In this document: positions 29,901 through 43,300 of the stretch, piece by piece
Position numbering within the stretch: the stretch's first letter is position 1
Layout: each line of letters starts with the position of its first letter
Program-made: the position numbers and the translations under genes
Notes under the pieces: generated by a model
What the model was told of the DNA's origin: nothing
Seen by the model: the letters and a program-made list of their open reading frames with translations, nothing else
The model's database searches: none
Assembly: GCA_032718475.1 (NCBI GenBank)
Contig: JAUCBJ010002615.1
Span: 1 to 64,000, forward strand
Length of the DNA: 64,000 nucleotides
From: Nemertoderma westbladi
Taxonomy: Eukaryota; Xenacoelomorpha; Nemertodermatida; Nemertodermatidae
Direction: 5' to 3'

Positions 29901-32900
29901 TCAGCGATCAGTTTAGGAACATTGTTAATCAGCGATCAGTTTAGGAACATTGTTAATCAGCGATCAGTTTAGGAACATTGTTAATCAGCGATCAGTTTAG
30001 GAACATTGTAAACTAGCGACCAGTTTGGGAACATTGTAAACCAGCGACCAGTTTAGGAACATTGTAAACCAGCGATCAGTTTAGGAACATTGTTAATCAG
30101 CGACCAGTTTAGGAACATTGTTAATCAGCGATCAGTTTAGGAACATTGTTAATCAGCGATCAGTTTAGGAACATTGTTAATCAGCGATCAGTTTAGGAAC
30201 ATTGTTAATCAGCGATCAGTTTAGGAACATTGTTAATCAGCGATCAGTTTAGGAACATTGTTAATCAGCGATCAGTTTAGGAACATTGTAAACTAGCGAC
30301 CAGTTTGGGAACATTGTAAACCAGCGACCAGTTTAGGAACATTGTAAACCAGCGATCAGTTTAGGAACATTGTTAATCAGCGACCAGTTTAGGAACATTG
30401 TTAATCAGCGACCAGTTTAGGAACATTGTTAATCAGCGATCAGTTTAGGAACATTGTTAATCAGCGACCAGTTTGGGAACATTGTAAACCAGCGACCAGT
30501 TTAGGAACATTGTTAATCAGCGACCAGTTTAGGAACATTGTAAACCAGCGACCAGTTTGGGAACATTGTAGGAACTGGCGACCAGTTTAGGAACATTGTT
30601 AATCAGCGATCAGTTTAGGAACATTGTTAATCAGCGATCAGTTTAGGAACATTGTTAATCAGCGATCAGTTTAGGAACATTGTAAACTAGCGACCAGTTT
30701 GGGAACATTGTAGGAACTGGCGACCAGTTTAGGAACATTGTTAATCAGCGATCAGTTTAGGAACATTGTTAATCAGCGATCAGTTTAGGAACATTGTTAA
30801 TCAGCGACCAGTTTGGGAACATTGTAAACCAGCGACCAGTTTAGGAACATTGTTAATCAGCGACCAGTTTAGGAACATTGTAAACCAGCGACCAGTTTAG
30901 GAACATTGTTAATCAGCGACCAGTTTAGGAACATTGTTAATCAGCGATCAGTTTAGGAACATTGTAAACCAGCGACCAGTTTCGGAACATTGTTAATCAG
31001 CGATCAGTTTAGGAACATTGTTAATCAGCGATCAGTTTAGGAACATTGTAAACCAGCGACCAGTTTAGGAACATTGTTAATCAGCGACCAGTTTAGGAAC
31101 ATTGTTAATCAGCGACCAGTTTAGGAACATTGTTAATCAGCGATCAGTTTAGGAACATTGTTAATCAGCGACCAGTTTAGGAACATTGTAAACCAGCGAC
31201 CAGTTTAGGAACATTGTTAATCAGCGACCAGTTTAGGAACATTGTTAATCAGCGACCAGTTTAGGAACATTGTAAACCAGCGACCAGTTTAGGAACATTG
31301 TTAATCAGCGATCAGTTTAGGAACATTGTTAATCAGCGATCAGTTTAGGAACATTGTAAACCAGCGACCAGTTTAGGAACATTGTTAATCAGCGATCAGT
31401 TTAGGAACATTGTTAATCAGCGATCAGTTTAGGAACATTGTAAACCAGCGATCAGTTTAGGAACATTGTTAATCAGCGACCAGTTTAGGAACATTGTAAA
31501 CCAGCGACCAGTTTAGGAACATTGTTAATCAGCGATCAGTTTAGGAACATTGTTAATCAGCGATCAGTTTAGGAACATTGTAAACCAGCGACCAGTTTAG
31601 GAACATTGTTAATCAGCGATCAGTTTAGGAACATTGTTAATCAGCGATCAGTTTAGGAACATTGTAAACCAGCGATCAGTTTAGGAACATTGTTAATCAG
31701 CGACCAGTTTAGGAACATTGTTAATCAGCGATCAGTTTAGGAACATTGTAAACCAGCGATCAGTTTAGGAACATTGTAAACCAGCGATCAGTTTGGGAAC
31801 ATTGTAAACCAGCGACCAGTTTGGGAACATTGTAAACCAGCGACCAGTTTAGGAACATTGTTAATCAGCGACCAGTTTAGGAACATTGTTAATCAGCGAC
31901 CAGTTTGGGAACATTGTTAATCAGCGACCAGTTTGGGAACATTGTAAACCAGCGACCAGTTTAGGAACATTGTTAATCAGCGATCAGTTTAGGAACATTG
32001 TTAATCAGCGATCAGTTTAGGAACATTGTTAATCAGCGACCAGTTTAGGAACATTGTTAATCAGCGACCAGTTTAGGAACATTGTTAATCAGCGATCAGT
32101 TTAGGAACATTGTTAATCAGCGACCAGTTTAGGAACATTGTTAATCAGCGACCAGTTTGGGAACATTGTAAACCAGCGATCAGTTTAGGAACATTGTTAA
32201 TCAGCGACCAGTTTAGGAACATTGTTAATCAGCGACCAGTTTAGGAACATTGTTAATCAGCGATCAGTTTAGGAACATTGTTAATCAGCGACCAGTTTAG
32301 GAACATTGTTAATCAGCGATCAGTTTAGGAACATTGTTAATCAGCGATCAGTTTAGGAACATTGTTAATCAGCGACCAGTTTAGGAACATTGTTAATCAG
32401 CGATCAGTTTAGGAACATTGTTAATCAGCGACCAGTTTAGGAACATTGTAAACCAGCGACCAGTTTGGGAACATTGTAAACCAGCGACCAGTTTGGGAAC
32501 ATTGTAAACCAGCGACCAGTTTGGGAACATTGTAAACCAGCGACCAGTTTGGGAACATTGTAGGAACTGGCGACCAGTTTGGGAACATTGTTAATCAGCG
32601 ACCAGTTTAGGAACATTGTAAACCAGCGACCAGTTTGGGAACATTGTAAACCAGCGACCAGTTTGGGAACATTGTAAACCAGCGACCAGTTTGGGAACAT
32701 TGTAGGAACTGGCGACCAGTTTGGGAACATTGTTAATCAGCGACCAGTTTAGGAACATTGTAAACCAGCGACCAGTTTGGGAACATTGTAAACCAGCGAC
32801 CAGTTTGGGAACATTGTAAACCAGCGACCAGTTTGGGAACATTGTAAACCAGCGACCAGTTTGGGAACATTGTAGGAACTGGCGACCAGTTTGGGAACAT

Positions 32901-33300
32901 TGTTAATCAGCGACCAGTTTAGGAACATTGTAAACCAGCGACCAGTTTGGGAACATTGTAAACCAGCGACCAGTTTGGGAACATTGTAAACCAGCGACCA
33001 GTTTGGGAACATTGTAGGAACTGGCGACCAGTTTGGGAACATTGTTAATCAGCGACCAGTTTAGGAACATTGTTAATCAGCGATCAGTTTAGGAACATTG
33101 TAAACCAGCGACCAGTTTGGGAACATTGTAAACCAGCGACCAGTTTGGGAACATTGTTAATCAGCGACCAGTTTAGGAACATTGTTAATCAGCGATCAGT
33201 TTAGGAACATTGTTAATCAGCGACCAGTTTAGGAACATTGTAAACCAGCGACCAGTTTGGGAACATTGTAAACCAGCGACCAGTTTGGGAACATTGTAAA
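23920..33300. repeat. Tandem pair of ~4.7-kb satellite blocks
   Basis: Diagnostic monomers recur at a constant offset of 4,743 bp: the GTAGGAACTGG variant at 25,828 and 30,571, the single TTTCGG variant at 26,240 and 30,983, and a GTAAACCAGCGACCAGTTTGGG context at 24,455 and 29,198. After about 31.2 kb the offset falls to 4,660 bp, explained by three monomers missing from copy 2 (84 bp) and one base missing in copy 1 (26,768). Copy 1 is about 23,920-28,662, copy 2 starts near 28,663. Confidence 0.8.
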
Positions 33301-36300
33301 CCAGCGACCAGTTTGGGAACATTGTAGGAACTGGCGACCAGTTTGGGAACATTGTTAATCAGCGACCAGTTTAGGAACATTGTAAACCAGCGACCAGTTT
33401 GTGAACATTGTAAACCAGCGACCAGTTTGGGAACATTGTAAACCAGCGACCAGTTTGGGAACATTGTAGGAACTGGCGACCAGTTTGGGAACATTGTTAA
33501 TCAGCGACCAGTTTAGGAACATTGTAAACCAGCGACCAGTTTGGGAACATTGTAAACCAGCGACCAGTTTGGGAACATTGTAAACCAGCGACCAGTTTGG
33601 GAACATTGTAAACCAGCGACCAGTTTGGGAACATTGTAGGAACTGGCGACCAGTTTGGGAACATTGTTAATCAGCGACCAGTTTAGGAACATTGTAAACC
33701 AGCGACCAGTTTGGGAACATTGTAAACCAGCGACCAGTTTGGGAACATTGTAAACCAGCGACCAGTTTGGGAACATTGTAAACCAGCGACCAGTTTGGGA
33801 ACATTGTAGGAACTGGCGACCAGTTTGGGAACATTGTTAATCAGCGACCAGTTTAGGAACATTGTAAACCAGCGACCAGTTTGGGAACATTGTAAACCAG
33901 CGACCAGTTTGGGAACATTGTTGGAACTGGCGACTAGTTTGGGAACATTGTAAACCAGCCACCAGTTTGGAAACATTGTAAACCAGCCACCAGTTTGGAA
34001 ACATTGTAAACCAGCCACCAGTTTGGGAACACTGTAAACCAGCGACCAGTTTGGGAACATTGTAAACCAGCGACCAGTTTGGGAACATTGTAAACCAGCG
34101 ACCAGTTTGGGAACATTGTAGGAACTGGCGACCAGTTTGGGAACATTGTAAACCAGCTACCAGTTTGGGAACATTGTAAACCAGCCACCAGTTTGGGAAC
34201 ATTGTAAACCAGCGACCAGTTTGGGAACATTGTAAACCAGCGACCAGTTTGGGAACATTGTAAACCAGCGACCAGTTTAGGAACATTGTAAACCATCGAC
34301 CAGTTTGGGAATATTGTAAACCAGTGACCAGTTTGGGAACATTGTAAACCAGCCACCAGTTTGGAAACATTCTAAACCAGCCACCAGTTTGGGAACATTG
34401 TAAACCAGCGACTAGTTTGGGAACATTGTAAACCAGCCACCAGTTTGGGAACATTGTAAACCAGCGACCAGTTTGGGAACATTGTAAACCAGCGACCAGT
34501 TTGGGAACATTGTAAACCAGCGACCAGTTTGGGAACATTGTAGGAACTGGCGACCAGTTTGGGAACATTGTAAACCAGCCACCAGTTTGGGAACATTGTA
34601 AACCAGCCACCAGTTTGGGAACATTGTAAACCAACGACCAGTTTGGGAACATTGTAAACCAGCGACCAGTTTGGGAACATTGTTAATCAGCGACCAGTTT
34701 AGGAACATTGTTAATCAGCGATCAGTTTAGGAACATTGTTAATCAGCGATCAGTTTAGGAACATTGTTAATCAGCGACCAGTTTAGGAACATTGTTAATC
34801 AGCGATCAGTTTAGGAACATTGTTAATCAGCGACCAGTTTAGGAACATTGTTAATCAGCGATCAGTTTAGGAACATTGTTAATCAGCGACCAGTTTAGGA
34901 ACATTGTTAATCAGCGACCAGTTTAGGAACATTGTTAATCAGCGATCAGTTTAGGAACATTGTTAATCAGCGACCAGTTTAGGAACATTGTTAATCAGCG
35001 ATCAGTTTAGGAACATTGTTAATCAGCGACCAGTTTAGGAACATTGTAAACCAGCGACCAGTTTGGGAACATTGTAAACCAGCGACCAGTTTGGGAACAT
35101 TGTAAACCAGCGACCAGTTTGGGAACATTGTAAACCAGCGACCAGTTTGGGAACATTGTAGGAACTGGCGACCAGTTTGGGAACATTGTTAATCAGCGAC
35201 CAGTTTAGGAACATTGTAAACCAGCGACCAGTTTGGGAACATTGTAAACCAGCGACCAGTTTGGGAACATTGTAAACCAGCGACCAGTTTGGGAACATTG
35301 TAGGAACTGGCGACCAGTTTGGGAACATTGTTAATCAGCGACCAGTTTAGGAACATTGTAAACCAGCGACCAGTTTGGGAACATTGTAAACCAGCGACCA
35401 GTTTGGGAACATTGTAAACCAGCGACCAGTTTGGGAACATTGTAAACCAGCGACCAGTTTGGGAACATTGTAGGAACTGGCGACCAGTTTGGGAACATTG
35501 TTAATCAGCGACCAGTTTAGGAACATTGTAAACCAGCGACCAGTTTGGGAACATTGTAAACCAGCGACCAGTTTGGGAACATTGTAAACCAGCGACCAGT
35601 TTGGGAACATTGTAGGAACTGGCGACCAGTTTGGGAACATTGTTAATCAGCGACCAGTTTAGGAACATTGTTAATCAGCGATCAGTTTAGGAACATTGTA
35701 AACCAGCGACCAGTTTGGGAACATTGTAAACCAGCGACCAGTTTGGGAACATTGTTAATCAGCGACCAGTTTAGGAACATTGTTAATCAGCGATCAGTTT
35801 AGGAACATTGTTAATCAGCGACCAGTTTAGGAACATTGTAAACCAGCGACCAGTTTGGGAACATTGTAAACCAGCGACCAGTTTGGGAACATTGTAAACC
35901 AGCGACCAGTTTGGGAACATTGTAGGAACTGGCGACCAGTTTGGGAACATTGTTAATCAGCGACCAGTTTAGGAACATTGTAAACCAGCGACCAGTTTGG
36001 GAACATTGTAAACCAGCGACCAGTTTGGGAACATTGTAAACCAGCGACCAGTTTGGGAACATTGTAGGAACTGGCGACCAGTTTGGGAACATTGTTAATC
36101 AGCGACCAGTTTAGGAACATTGTAAACCAGCGACCAGTTTGGGAACATTGTAAACCAGCGACCAGTTTGGGAACATTGTAAACCAGCGACCAGTTTGGGA
36201 ACATTGTAAACCAGCGACCAGTTTGGGAACATTGTAGGAACTGGCGACCAGTTTGGGAACATTGTTAATCAGCGACCAGTTTAGGAACATTGTAAACCAG

Positions 36301-36660
36301 CGACCAGTTTGGGAACATTGTAAACCAGCGACCAGTTTGGGAACATTGTAAACCAGCGACCAGTTTGGGAACATTGTAAACCAGCGACCAGTTTGGGAAC
36401 ATTGTAGGAACTGGCGACCAGTTTGGGAACATTGTTAATCAGCGACCAGTTTAGGAACATTGTAAACCAGCGACCAGTTTGGGAACATTGTAAACCAGCG
36501 ACCAGTTTGGGAACATTGTTGGAACTGGCGACTAGTTTGGTAACATTGTAAACCAGCCACCAGTTTGGAAACATTGTAAACCAGCCACCAGTTTGGAAAC
36601 ATTGTAAACCAGCCACCAGTTTGGGAACACTGTAAACCAGCGACCAGTTTGGGAACATTG
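32437..36660. repeat. 2,598-bp offset duplication within the satellite
   Basis: The order of A, B and 30-bp variant monomers from 32,437 to about 34,060 is repeated from 35,035 to about 36,658, including the odd CACTGTAAACC and GTTGGAACTGG monomers, at a constant 2,598-bp offset. Confidence 0.75.
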
Positions 36661-39600
36661 TAAACCAGCGACCAGTTTGGGAACATTGTAAACCAGCGAC
36701 CAGTTTGGGAACATTGTAGGAACTGGCGACCAGTTTGAGAACATTGTAAACCAGCTACCAGTTTGGGAACATTGTAAACCAGCCACCAGTTTGGGAACAT
36801 TGTAAACCAGCGACCAGTTTGGGAACATTGTAAACCAGCGACCAGTTTGGGAACATTGTAAACCAGCGACCAGTTTAGGAACATTGTAAACCATCGACCA
36901 GTTTGGGAATATTGTAAACCAGTGACCAGTTTGGGAACATTGTAAACCAGCCACCAGTTTGAGAACATTGTAAACCAGCCACCAGTTTGGAAACATTCTA
37001 AACCAGCCACCAGTTTGGGAACATTGTAAACCAGCGACCAGTTTGGGAACATTGTAAACCAGCCACCAGTTTGGGAACATTGTAAACCAGCAACCAGTTT
37101 GGGAACATTGTAAACCAGCGACCAGTTTGGGAACATTGTAAACCAGCGACCAGTTTGGGAACATTGTAGGAACTGGCGACCAGTTTGGGAACATTGTAAA
37201 CCAGCCACCAGTTTGGGAACATTGTGAACCAGCCACCAGTTTGGGAACATTGTAAACCAACGACCAGTTTGGGAACATTGTAAACCAGCGACCAGTTTGG
37301 GAACATTGTAAACCTGCGACCAGTTTGGGAACATTGTAAACCAGCGACCAGTTTGGGAACATTGTAGGAACTGGCGACCAGTTTGGGAACATTGTTAATC
37401 AGCGACCAGTTTAGGAACATTGTAAACCAGCGACCAGTTTGGGAACATTGTAAACCAGCGACCAGTTTGGGAACATTGTAAACCAGCGACCAGTTTGGGA
37501 ACATTGTAAACCAGCGACCAGTTTGGGAACATTGTAGGAACTGGCGACCAGTTTGGGAACATTGTTAATCAGCGACCAGTTTAGGAACATTGTAAACCAG
37601 CGACCAGTTTGGGAACATTGTAAACCAGCGACCAGTTTGGGAACATTGTAAACCAGCGACCAGTTTGGGAACATTGTAAACCAGCGACCAGTTTGGGAAC
37701 ATTGTAGGAACTGGCGACCAGTTTGGGAACATTGTTAATCAGCGACCAGTTTAGGAACATTGTAAACCAGCGACCAGTTTGGGAACATTGTAAACCAGCG
37801 ACCAGTTTGGGAACATTGTTGGAACTGGCGACTAGTTTGGGAACATTGTAAACCAGCCACCAGTTTGGAAACATTGTAAACCAGCCACCAGTTTGGAAAC
37901 ATTGTAAACAAGCCACCAGTTTGGGAACACTGTAAACCAGCGACCAGTTTGGGAACATTGTAAACCAGCGACCAGTTAGGGAACATTGTAAACCAGCGAC
38001 CAGTTTGGGAACATTGTAGGAACTGGCGACCAGTTTGGGAACATTGTAAACCAGCTACCAGTTTGGGAACATTGTAAACCAGCCACCAGTTTGGGAACAT
38101 TGTAAACCAGCGACCAGTTTGGGAACATTGTAAACCAGCGACCAGTTTGGGAACATTGTAAACCAGCGACCAGTTTAGGAACATTGTAAACCATCGACCA
38201 GTTTGGGAATATTGTAAACCAGTGACCAGTTTGGGAACATTGTAAACCAGCCACCAGTTTGAGAACATTGTAAACCAGCCACCAGTTTGGAAACATTCTA
38301 AACCAGCCACCAGTTTGGGAACATTGTAAACCAGCGACCAGTTTGGGAACATTGTAAACCAGCCACCAGTTTGGGAATATTGTAAACCAGCGACCAGTTT
38401 GGGAACATTGTAAACCAGCGACCAGTTTGGGAACATTGTAAACCAGCGACCAGTTTGGGAACATTGTAGGAACTGGCGACCAGTTTGGGAACATTGTAAA
38501 CCAGCCACCAGTTTGGGAACATTGTAAACCAGCCACCAGTTTGGGAACATTGTAAACCAACGACCAGTTTGGGAACATTGTAAACCAGCGACCAGTTTGG
38601 GAACATTGTAAACCAGCGACCAGTTTGGGAACATTGTAAACCAGCGACCAGTTTGGGAACATTGTAAACCATCGACCAGTTTGGGAATATTGTAAACCAG
38701 TGAGCAGTTTGGGAACATTGTAAACCAGCCACCAGTTTGGGAACATTGTAAACCAGCGACCAGTTTGGGAACATTGTAAACCAGCGACCAGTTTGGGAAC
38801 ATTGTAAACCAGCGACCAGTTTGGGAACATTGTAGGAACTGGCGACCAGTTTGGGAACATTGTTAATCAGCGACCAGTTTAGGAACATTGTAAACCAGCG
38901 ACCAGTTTGGGAACATTGTAAACCAGCGACCAGTTTGGGAACATTGTTGGAACTGGCTACTAGTTTGGTAACATTGTAAACCAGCCACCAGTTTGGAAAC
39001 ATTGTAAACCAGCCACCAGTTTGGAAACATTGTAAACCAGCCACCAGTTTGGGAACACTGTAAACCAGCGACCAGTTTGGGAACATTGTAAACCAGCGAC
39101 CAGTTTGGGAACATTGTAAACCAGCGACCAGTTTGGGAACATTGTAGGAACTGGCGACCAGTTTGAGAACATTGTAAACCAGCTACCAGTTTGGGAACAT
39201 TGTAAACCAGCCACCAGTTTGGGAACATTGTAAACCAGCGACCAGTTTGGGAACATTGTAAACCAGCGACCAGTTTGGGAACATTGTAAACCAGCGACCA
39301 GTTTAGGAACATTGTAAACCATCGACCAGTTTGGGAATATTGTAAACCAGTGACCAGTTTGGGAACATTGTAAACCAGCCACCAGTTTGAGAACATTGTA
39401 AACCAGCCACCAGTTTGGAAACATTCTAAACCAGCCACCAGTTTGGGAACATTGTAAACCAGCGACCAGTTTGGGAACATTGTAAACCAGCCACCAGTTT
39501 GGGAACATTGTAAACCAGCAACCAGTTTGGGAACATTGTAAACCAGCGACCAGTTTGGGAACATTGTAAACCAGCGACCAGTTTGGGAACATTGTAGGAA

Positions 39601-40390
39601 CTGGCGACCAGTTTGGGAACATTGTAAACCAGCCACCAGTTTGGGAACATTGTGAACCAGCCACCAGTTTGGGAACATTGTAAACCAACGACCAGTTTGG
39701 GAACATTGTAAACCAGCGACCAGTTTGGGAACATTGTAAACCTGCGACCAGTTTGGGAACATTGTAAACCAGCGACCAGTTTGGGAACATTGTAGGAACT
39801 GGCGACCAGTTTGGGAACATTGTTAATCAGCGACCAGTTTAGGAACATTGTAAACCAGCGACCAGTTTGGGAACATTGTAAACCAGCGACCAGTTTGGGA
39901 ACATTGTAAACCAGCGACCAGTTTGGGAACATTGTAAACCAGCGACCAGTTTGGGAACATTGTAGGAACTGGCGACCAGTTTGGGAACATTGTTAATCAG
40001 CGACCAGTTTAGGAACATTGTAAACCAGCGACCAGTTTGGGAACATTGTAAACCAGCGACCAGTTTGGGAACATTGTAAACCAGCGACCAGTTTGGGAAC
40101 ATTGTAAACCAGCGACCAGTTTGGGAACATTGTAGGAACTGGCGACCAGTTTGGGAACATTGTTAATCAGCGACCAGTTTAGGAACATTGTAAACCAGCG
40201 ACCAGTTTGGGAACATTGTAAACCAGCGACCAGTTTGGGAACATTGTTGGAACTGGCGACTAGTTTGGGAACATTGTAAACCAGCCACCAGTTTGGAAAC
40301 ATTGTAAACCAGCCACCAGTTTGGAAACATTGTAAACAAGCCACCAGTTTGGGAACACTGTAAACCAGCGACCAGTTTGGGAACATTGTA
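36435..40390. repeat. 2,428-bp offset duplication within the satellite
   Basis: The monomer order of 36,435-37,958 recurs at 38,863-40,386, offset 2,428 bp, with the same rare monomers (GTAAACCTGCGACC, GTGAACCAGCC, AACATTCTAAACC). Confidence 0.75.
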
Positions 40391-43300
40391 AACCAGCGAC
40401 CAGTTAGGGAACATTGTAAACCAGCGACCAGTTTGGGAACATTGTAGGAACTGGCGACCAGTTTGGGAACATTGTAAACCAGCTACCAGTTTGGGAACAT
40501 TGTAAACCAGCCACCAGTTTGGGAACATTGTAAACCAGCGACCAGTTTGGGAACATTGTAAACCAGCGACCAGTTTGGGAACATTGTAAACCAGCGACCA
40601 GTTTAGGAACATTGTAAACCATCGACCAGTTTGGGAATATTGTAAACCAGTGACCAGTTTGGGAACATTGTAAACCAGCCACCAGTTTGAGAACATTGTA
40701 AACCAGCCACCAGTTTGGAAACATTCTAAACCAGCCACCAGTTTGGGAACATTGTAAACCAGCGACCAGTTTGGGAACATTGTAAACCAGCCACCAGTTT
40801 GGGAATATTGTAAACCAGCGACCAGTTTGGGAACATTGTAAACCAGCGACCAGTTTGGGAACATTGTAAACCAGCGACCAGTTTGGGAACATTGTAGGAA
40901 CTGGCGACCAGTTTGGGAACATTGTAAACCAGCCACCAGTTTGGGAACATTGTAAACCAGCCACCAGTTTGGGAACATTGTAAACCAACGACCAGTTTGG
41001 GAACATTGTAAACCAGCGACCAGTTTGGGTACATTGTAAACCAGCGACCAGTTTGGGAACATTGTAAACCAGCGACCAGTTTGGGAACATTGTAAACCAT
41101 CGACCAGTTTGGGAATATTGTAAACCAGTGAGCAGTTTGGGAACATTGTAAACCAGCCACCAGTTTGGGAACATTGTAAACCAGCCACCAGTTTGGGAAC
41201 ATTGTAAACCAGCGACCAGTTTCGGAACATTGTAAACCAGCGACCAGTTTGGGAACATTGTAAACTATCGGCCAGTTTGGGAACATTGTAAACCAGCGAC
41301 CAGTTTGGGAAAATTGTAAACCAGCCACCAGTTTGGGAACATTGTAAACCAGCCACCAATTTGGGAACATTGTAAACCAGCGACCAGTTTGGGAACATTG
41401 TAAACCAGCGACCAGTTTGGGAACATTGTAAACTAGAGACCAGTTTGGGAACATTGTAAACCAGCGACCAGTTTGGGATCATTGCAAACCAGCGACTAGT
41501 TTGGGATCATTGTAAACCGGCGACCAGTTTTGGAACATTGTAAACCAGCGACCAGTTTGGGAACATTGTAAACCAGCGACCAGTTTGGGAACATTGTAAA
41601 CCATCGACCAGTTTGGGAATATTGTAAACCAGTGAGCAGTTTGGGAACATTGTAAACCAGCCACCAGTTTGGGAACATTGTAAACCAGCCACCAGTTTGG
41701 GAACATTGTAAACCAGCGACCAGTTTGGGAACATTGTAAACCAGCGACCAGTTTGGGAACATTGTAAACCATCGGCCAGTTTGGGAACATTGTAAACCAG
41801 CGACCAGTTTGGGAAAATTGTAAACCAGCCACCAGTTTGGGAACATTGTAAACCAGCCACCAGTTTGGGATCATTGCAAACCAGCGACTAGTTTGGGATC
41901 ATTGTAAACCGGCGACCAGTTTTGGAACATTGTAAACCAGCGACCAGTTTGGGAACATTGTAAACCAGCGACCAGTTTGGGAACATTGTAAACCATCGAC
42001 CAGTTTGGGAATATTGTAAACCAGTGAGCAGTTTGGGAACATTGTAAACCAGCCACCAGTTTGGGAACATTGTAAACCAGCCACCAGTTTGGGAACATTG
42101 TAAACCAGCGACCAGTTTGGGAACATTGTAAACCAGCGACCAGTTTGGGAACATTGTAAACCATGGGCCAGTTTGGGAACATTGTAAACCAGCGACCAGT
42201 TTGGGAAAATTGTAAACCAGCCACCAGTTTGGGAACATTGTAAACCAGCCACCAATTTGGGAACATTGTAAACCAGCGACCAGTTTGGGAACATTGTAAA
42301 CCAGCGACCAGTTTGGGAACATTGTAAACTAGAGACCAGTTTGGGAACATTGTAAACCAGCGACCAGTTTGGGATCATTGTAAACCGGCGACCAGTTTTG
42401 GAACATTGTAAACCAGCGACCAGTTTGGGAACATTGTAAACCAGCAACCAGTTTGGGAATATTGTAAACCAGTGACCAGTTTGGGAACATTGTAAACCAG
42501 CGACTAGTTTGGGATCATTGTAAACCGGTGACCAGTTTGGGAACATTGTAGGACTAACTAGCGACCAGTTTAGGAACATTGTAAACCAGTGACCAGTTTG
42601 GGAACATTGTAGGAACTGGCGACTAGTTTGGGAACATTGTAAACCAGCGACCAGTTTGGGAACATTGTAAACCAGCGACCAGTTTGGGAATATTGTAAAC
42701 CAGTGACCAGTTTGGGAACATTGTAAACCAGCGACCAGTTTGGGAATATTGTAAACCAGTGACCAGTTTGGGAATATTGTAAACCAGTGACCAGTTTGGG
42801 AACATTGTAAACCAGCGACCAGTTTGGGATCATTGTAAACCGGCGACCAGTTTGGGAACATTGTAAACCAGCGACCAGTTTGGGAACATTGTAAACCAGC
42901 GACCAGTTTGGGAACATTGTAAAACAGCGACTAGTTTGGGATCATTGTAAACCGGCGACCAGTTTGGGAACATTGTAAACCAGCCACCAATTTGGGAACA
43001 TTGTAAACCAGCGACCAGTTTGGGAACATTGTAAACCAGCGACCAGTTTGGGAATATTGTAAACCAGCGACCAGTTTGGGAACATTGTAAACCAGCGACC
43101 AGTTTGGGAATATTGTAAACCAGTGACCAGTTTTGGAACATTGTAAACCAGCGACCAGTTTGGGAATATTGTAAACCAGCGACCAGTTTGGGAACATTGT
43201 AAACCAGCGACCAGTTTGGGAATATTGTAAACCAGTGACCAGTTTTGGAACATTGTAAACCAGCGACTAGTTTGGGATCATTGTAAACCGGCGACCAGTT

